This document shows, one piece after another, positions 59,940 to 64,000 of a stretch of 64,000 nucleotides of DNA. A program made the position numbers and the translations under genes. The notes under the pieces were generated by a model that made no database searches, was not told the origin of the DNA, and saw only the letters and a list, made by a program, of their open reading frames with translations. Position 1 is the stretch's first letter, and each line of letters starts with the position of its first letter. The DNA comes from Streptomyces sp. CB03234 (GTDB lineage Bacteria > Actinomycetota > Actinomycetes > Streptomycetales > Streptomycetaceae), in the NCBI RefSeq assembly GCF_001905885.1, contig NZ_LIYH01000004.1:310001-374000 (forward strand). Reading direction: 5' to 3'.

Positions 59940-61606
59940 ACGCCCTTGATGCCGAGAGCCGCTCGTTCGTGGTGACCAGCGCACCGCCGAACCCCAACGG
60001 TGACCTGCACCTCGGACACCTCTCCGGCCCGTTCCTCGGCGCCGACGTGATGCGCCGCCACCTCGTGCAGCGCGGCCACGACGTGCGGTACGTCGGCTAC
60101 TCCGACGAGCACTCCTGCTACGTACCACGCAGGGGCGAGGAGCTCGGCGGCAGGAGCGCGTACGAGACGGCTCACGTCTTCGGCCGGCGCATGGAGAACA
60201 CCCTCGCCATGGCGGGGATGCGGCACGACTACTTCACCCGCCCGCTGCGCGAACAGCTGCACACCGACATCGTCCAGCGGTTCTTCCTGGAGCTGTGGGA
60301 CAGGGGCGCCTTCGAGGTCCACGAACTGCCCGTCTTCCACTGCGCCGACTGCGACCGTTACTTGTACGAGGCGGAGGTCCGCGGCGAGTGCCAGTTCTGC
60401 GCCGCCCCGTCGGACGGCGTCTACTGCGAGGAGTGCGGGCTGCCGCAGGAGCCCGCCGGGCTGGCCGCCCCCCGCTGCACCCGGTGCTGGACCGCCCCCG
60501 AGATCCGCACCCTGCGCCGCATCTCCTTCCCGCTCGAGGCGATGCGCGACGCCCTGACGGAGTACTACGCCCAGGCGCAGAGCAAGGCCGAGTGGCGTCC
60601 CCGGCTGAAGGCCTACCTCGACACGCTGCTCTCCCGGCCCCTGCCGCTGACACCGGTGAGCCGTGAGGACGGTTACGGCATCCCCGTGCCGCTGCCGGGC
60701 TGGGAGGGCCACATCCTGGACACCTGGTTCAGCGGGATCTTCGGGTACGTGGCGGCGACCGCCGGCCTCACCCGCGCCGAGGGAGAGCCGGAGCTGTGGG
60801 AGCGGCTGTGGAGCGACCCCGCCACCGAAGTGATCAACTTCATCGGGTTCGACTGCAGCTTCAGCCACGCCGTGCTGTGGCCGGCCCTCCTGCTGGCGCA
60901 CGGCGGCCTCACACTGCCCGCGCAGGTGGTGACCAACGAGTTCTACCGGCTGGAGGGCGACAAGTTTTCCACCAGCCGCAACCACGCCATCTGGGGCAGC
61001 GAGTTCCTCACCCAGGTGTCGGCGGACGCGCTCAGGATGCACCTGTGCCTGACGGGCCCCGAGCTCTCGCAGACCAATTTTGCGATGAAGGAGTTCCAGG
61101 ACACCGTCGACCGGGTCCTGGTCAACGGCCTGGAGCAGTGGGTCGAGACCGTGGTGCGGCTGGTACGCGAGGACACGGACGGCGCCGTACCGGCAGCGGA
61201 CTGGACCACGGGACCGCTCGGCGGCACAACGGCGAAGCTGGCCGACGCCGTGGCCGACGCCCTGGCGCCCGAGCACTTCTCGCCCCAGCGCGCGGCCACG
61301 CTGCTCGCCGGCGCCGTCTCGGAGGCCGTCGCCGACCTCCCCGGGCTGGAGGCCGCCCGCTCGGGAGACCGCGCGGCGTACGAGAGCAGGCTCGCCACCC
61401 ACCTGGAGCTGCTGGCCCGGTTCGCCGCGTCGGCCTGGGCGATCACACCGGCATGGTCCTCCTCCCTGCTCGACCGGCTGGGCATCGCCCCGGCCGACGC
61501 CTTCCGCGGCACCCCGCCGTGGCCGGTGGGCACCGAGCGCTTCCTGCCGGCCGGCGGGCGCATCGCCGACCGCGTACCGGTGTTCTTCCGCCCCGTCGAC
61601 GCGTAA
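59936..61606 (+). CDS. Methionyl-tRNA synthetase-like class I ligase
   Basis: This 556-aa MetRS paralogue has the HIGH motif as DLHLGH (25-28), four CXXC pairs (CADC, CQFC, CEEC, CTRC; about 135-187) for the MetRS zinc knuckle, and the KMSKS loop as DKFSTSRNHAIWGSEF (KFSTS 343-347). The C-terminal helical domain is short and lacks an evident anticodon-binding pattern. It is most likely a pathway enzyme that activates an amino acid as the adenylate, as in the MetRS half of Spb40/PyrN, rather than the housekeeping MetRS; a resistance copy is the alternative. AGGAG precedes ATG 59936, which overlaps the SAT stop. Confidence 0.87.
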   Translation: MNALDAESRSFVVTSAPPNPNGDLHLGHLSGPFLGADVMRRHLVQRGHDVRYVGYSDEHSCYVPRRGEELGGRSAYETAHVFGRRMENTLAMAGMRHDYFTRPLREQLHTDIVQRFFLELWDRGAFEVHELPVFHCADCDRYLYEAEVRGECQFCAAPSDGVYCEECGLPQEPAGLAAPRCTRCWTAPEIRTLRRISFPLEAMRDALTEYYAQAQSKAEWRPRLKAYLDTLLSRPLPLTPVSREDGYGIPVPLPGWEGHILDTWFSGIFGYVAATAGLTRAEGEPELWERLWSDPATEVINFIGFDCSFSHAVLWPALLLAHGGLTLPAQVVTNEFYRLEGDKFSTSRNHAIWGSEFLTQVSADALRMHLCLTGPELSQTNFAMKEFQDTVDRVLVNGLEQWVETVVRLVREDTDGAVPAADWTTGPLGGTTAKLADAVADALAPEHFSPQRAATLLAGAVSEAVADLPGLEAARSGDRAAYESRLATHLELLARFAASAWAITPAWSSSLLDRLGIAPADAFRGTPPWPVGTERFLPAGGRIADRVPVFFRPVDA

Positions 61607-61651
61607 CAGCACAACAGCCCATCCACCCCCCACTCCTGAAAGCTGCCCGCC

Positions 61652-62464
61652 TTGCCAACGGTCACGACCTCCGGCTGTCCGGTCGACTACACCGTCGCCG
61701 GTACCGGCCCCTGCCTCGCCCTGGTGCACGGCACCGGCGGCTCGCCCGAATCCACCTTCGGGCACGTGCTGGACGCGTTCACCGACCGGCACACCGTCGT
61801 GCGGCCCTGCCTCTCCGGAGCCGGTGGCACCAAGGACCCAGGAGACCCGCTGACGGTCGAGCTGCTCGCCGAACAGACCGCCGCGGCGGTGCGGGACGCC
61901 GGCGCCGGGCCGGCCGTCGTGATGGGCTATTCGCTGGGGGCGGTGGTGGCCGCGGCCACTGCCGCCGCCCACCCCGGCCAGGTGCGGGGCCTGGTGCTCC
62001 TCGCCGGGTGGGCGGTCACCGACGACCGCCAGCGCCACGCGTTCGACCTGTGGCGCCGCCTCGAAGCGCTCGACCACGACGCCTTCGCCCGGTTCCTGCA
62101 CCTCAGCGGCTGGACCACGGAGCACCTGAACCGGCTGGGCACCGCCGGGATCGAAGAACTCGTGGCCGGGGAACGGGTGCCTCCGGGGATCGTCCGGCAC
62201 ATCGATCTGAACACGCGCGTGGACATCCGCGGCCTCCTGCCGCGCATCACCGTCCCGACGCTGGTGATCGGCTGCACCCAGGACCAGATCGTCCCGGTCC
62301 GTTACGCGCGCGCTCTGCACGACGCCATCCCGCACAGCAGCTACGCGGAGATCGACGCAGGCCACTTCGCACTGTTCGAGAAACCGCGGGACGTCATCGC
62401 CCTCGTCCGTGACTTCGCCCGTGACGTCGCCGACGACTCTCCTGTCGACGCACCGAAAGAGTAG
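61652..62464 (+). CDS. Alpha/beta-fold hydrolase (biosynthetic operon)
   Basis: This 270-aa hydrolase has an oxyanion-hole HGTGGSPESTF segment, nucleophile elbow GYSLG (Ser94), acid in CTQDQIVP and catalytic His238 in DAGHFALFEKP. A helical cap of about 60 residues lies between. It could hydrolyse an ester or release an intermediate in the pathway. The start is a TTG at 61652, 45 nt after the MetRS-like stop. The next gene starts 5 nt after its stop, so it belongs to the same operon. Confidence 0.83.
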   Translation: MPTVTTSGCPVDYTVAGTGPCLALVHGTGGSPESTFGHVLDAFTDRHTVVRPCLSGAGGTKDPGDPLTVELLAEQTAAAVRDAGAGPAVVMGYSLGAVVAAATAAAHPGQVRGLVLLAGWAVTDDRQRHAFDLWRRLEALDHDAFARFLHLSGWTTEHLNRLGTAGIEELVAGERVPPGIVRHIDLNTRVDIRGLLPRITVPTLVIGCTQDQIVPVRYARALHDAIPHSSYAEIDAGHFALFEKPRDVIALVRDFARDVADDSPVDAPKE

Positions 62465-62468
62465 AGAA

Positions 62469-63026
62469 ATGCCCCGTATCGCCTTCACCACCTTCAACAT
62501 CCTGAAGGAGCCCTACGGCCACCCGGTCGTCCAGGAATTCGACGACCGGACACCCTCCACCTTCCTCGAAGCCGAACAGAGCCCGGGATTCATCGACCGG
62601 GCGGTGGCGGTCGACGACCGGGAGGACCTCACCAACTTCGAACGTGACTGGGGACAGTGGGGCGCCTTCGCCGTCCCGCGCTTCTACACCGGCGGCCGCA
62701 CCGCCGGCACCGACAGCCGGGCGTCCACGCTGTCCCTGTGGAAGGACATCGAGTCCGTCTTCTCCTTCTCCTACTCGGGCGTCCACCGCGACGCCCTGCG
62801 CAAGCGCCACGAGTGGTTCGTCAAGCCGGAGTGCCCCTCCTACGCCATGTGGTGGGTCGGCGACGACACCGTACCGACGTGGGAGGACGCCTGTCGGCGC
62901 ATCGAGCACCTCCACGACCACGGCCCGACCCCGGAGTCCTTCACGTTCCACCACCCCTTCACCCCGGACGGTGAACCCACCAAGCTGTCCGGCATCGGCC
63001 GCGCCGCCACCAAGGACCTGGCATGA
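62469..63026 (+). CDS. DUF3291-like ferredoxin-fold protein
   Basis: This 185-aa protein resembles DUF3291/Abm-like small ferredoxin-fold proteins. It has MPRIAFTTFNILKEPYGHPV at the N-terminus, SRASTLSLWKDIESVFSFSY in the middle, HEWFVKPECPSYAMWWVGDD, and WEDACRRIEHLHDHGPTPES near the end. Members include monooxygenase-like and unknown proteins; no cofactor is evident. Its stop overlaps the ATP-grasp start (ATGA), so the two are coupled. Its role in the pathway is unknown. Confidence 0.72.
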   Translation: MPRIAFTTFNILKEPYGHPVVQEFDDRTPSTFLEAEQSPGFIDRAVAVDDREDLTNFERDWGQWGAFAVPRFYTGGRTAGTDSRASTLSLWKDIESVFSFSYSGVHRDALRKRHEWFVKPECPSYAMWWVGDDTVPTWEDACRRIEHLHDHGPTPESFTFHHPFTPDGEPTKLSGIGRAATKDLA

Positions 63027-64000
63027 GCGGGCAGGAGGGAGTGCTGCTGGTCGTCGGCATCGGCAGCCAGAAGGACCGGGACAGCCGCCCCTACCGCGAA
63101 CACCTGCTCGCCGGTGCCGCCCGGGCCTGCCCCCTGTGGCTGCTGGAGACGGACGAGCTCACCTGGCAGGCCCCGTACGCCGCCGGCAGCACGGTGCTCA
63201 GCGGGCGTACCGCGGACGACCTCATCGCCGCCGCCCGCCAGGTCGCCGCGGAGCGCGACATCATCGGGGTCCTCGCCCCGGACGAAGGCCTCCTGCTGCC
63301 GTCGGCACACCTCATCGCCGCCCTCGGAGTGCCGGGCGCGTCCGTCGACGCCATCTCGGCGTGCCGGGACAAGAAGCTCAGCCGACGGCTCATGACGGAC
63401 GCCGGGCTGCTGCAGCCCCGGCACACCAGCGTCACGTCCGCCGAGGAACTGCGGGCGGTGGGCGAGGAGTTCGGCTACCCCCTGGTGCTCAAGCCGCGCT
63501 CCATGGGCGCCAGTTCCGGGGTTATCAAGGTGACCGGGCCCGAGGAGACGGACGAGGCGTACCGGATCACGGTGGCGGCCTCGACGTACCCCGGGATCCA
63601 GCTGTACCCCGACATCGTCGTCGAGGAGTTCCTCGACGGCCCGGAGATCAGCGTCGACGGGTCGGTGGTGGACGGCGCGTTCACCGCCCACATCGTCGCC
63701 CGCAAGAAGATCGGGCAACCCCCGTTCTTCATCGAGACCGGCCACATCGTCTCCCCGGACGACCCCTACCTGAGCGACCCGGACATCTCCGACCTGCTGC
63801 AAAGGGCCCACAAGGCGCTGGGCTTCCACCACGGCATGACCCACGCGGAGATCAAGTTCACACCGCGGGGCCCGGTCGTCATCGAGATCAACGGCCGCCC
63901 GGGCGGGGACCTCATCCCGAAACTCGGCTGGCTCGCCGGCGGTGTCGACCTCGGCCGGATCGCCGCGGAAGTGGCCCTGGGCGTACGGCAGGACCGGCCG
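63023..64000 (+). CDS. ATP-grasp ligase (truncated by window end)
   Basis: The visible 326 residues contain an N-terminal Rossmann-like domain, the ATP-grasp lysine strands YPLVLKPRSMGASSGVIKV, IVVEEFLDGPEISVDGSVVD, and the Mg-binding THAEIKFTPRGPVVIEINGR followed by PGGDLIPKLG. This is the carbamoyl-phosphate-synthase-L/BacD-like amino-acid ligase group, so it probably forms an amide between two pathway intermediates using ATP. It continues beyond 64000. It overlaps the DUF3291 gene by 4 bp. Confidence 0.87.
   Translation, partial: MSGQEGVLLVVGIGSQKDRDSRPYREHLLAGAARACPLWLLETDELTWQAPYAAGSTVLSGRTADDLIAAARQVAAERDIIGVLAPDEGLLLPSAHLIAALGVPGASVDAISACRDKKLSRRLMTDAGLLQPRHTSVTSAEELRAVGEEFGYPLVLKPRSMGASSGVIKVTGPEETDEAYRITVAASTYPGIQLYPDIVVEEFLDGPEISVDGSVVDGAFTAHIVARKKIGQPPFFIETGHIVSPDDPYLSDPDISDLLQRAHKALGFHHGMTHAEIKFTPRGPVVIEINGRPGGDLIPKLGWLAGGVDLGRIAAEVALGVRQDRP

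Noticed and set aside
59774..62500. A 908-codon antisense frame across the MetRS-like and hydrolase genes
   Set aside because: Antisense to genes with clear catalytic motifs; composition is typical of a reverse-strand shadow.
63023..64000. Biotin carboxylase or D-Ala-D-Ala ligase for the last gene
   Set aside because: The order and spacing of ATP-grasp motifs and the EINGRPGGD block fit the amino-acid-ligase/CPS-L group better, though truncation limits certainty.

Overview
The window is high-GC actinobacterial DNA, almost certainly from a Streptomyces chromosome. Signs are codon third positions that are nearly all G or C, frequent GTG and TTG starts, many 4-bp ATGA/GTGA stop-start overlaps, and typical Streptomyces families (DUF6153, DUF4139, EshA encapsulin, SAV_2336, SARP, DUF4430). 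The mix of specialised-metabolism genes and broken genes suggests an accessory or chromosome-arm location. No rRNA, tRNA, CRISPR array or intact insertion sequence was seen.

Layout. 0.3-7 kb: a lipoprotein, a small secreted I36-type inhibitor-like protein, a double-Nudix protein, DUF6153 and a His-rich membrane protein, a frameshifted FAD oxidoreductase, and DUF1304. 7-9 kb: remnants of a SigJ-like ECF sigma factor, an aldo/keto reductase and an MmyB-type regulator around an intact PPOX flavoprotein. 8.8-16.6 kb: a geranylgeranyl-reductase-family flavoprotein and a 2149-aa single-module reducing type I PKS (KS-AT-DH-ER-KR-ACP). 17-20.3 kb: a beta-mannosidase tail, a LacI regulator with a C-terminal frameshift, an alpha/beta hydrolase, and a multiply frameshifted FAD oxidase. 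20.6-22.5 kb: an MBL-fold lipoprotein and DUF3995. 23-26.8 kb: the 2-methylisoborneol cluster (EshA-type encapsulin, terpene cyclase, GPP methyltransferase). 26.9-33.9 kb: two DUF4139 proteins, a LysR/EamA divergent pair and an MFS exporter. 33.9-37.3 kb: a rifamycin-resistance operon (glycosyltransferase then HelR) preceded by a rifamycin-associated element. 37.4-40.3 kb: a TetR regulator divergent from two small membrane proteins, then DUF4396 and an LCMT-family methyltransferase. 40.4-47.1 kb: an 'anchored repeat' metal ABC transporter with three wall-associated or secreted repeat proteins behind a Zur-like box, read as zinc uptake.

47.2-56.3 kb: a four-gene, translationally coupled NTP-dependent conflict-type locus. 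It encodes a Trypco1-like protein, a trypsin-VMAP-like protein, a MoxR AAA ATPase, and a 1790-aa fusion of a SAV_2336/vWA-like region with two SARP/BTAD modules, NB-ARC and TPRs. A secreted DUF4430 protein follows.

57.6-64 kb (cut by the window end): a tightly packed operon of cupin, DAO-type FAD oxidase, serine-acetyltransferase-like enzyme, free-standing methionyl-tRNA-synthetase-like ligase, alpha/beta hydrolase, DUF3291 protein and ATP-grasp ligase. A cupin plus a MetRS-like enzyme plus a DAO-like oxidase is the signature of the hydrazine (N-N bond) machinery of s56-p1 and pyrazomycin, but here cupin and MetRS are separate genes. This looks like an uncharacterised N-N natural-product cluster and is the most interesting candidate in the window.
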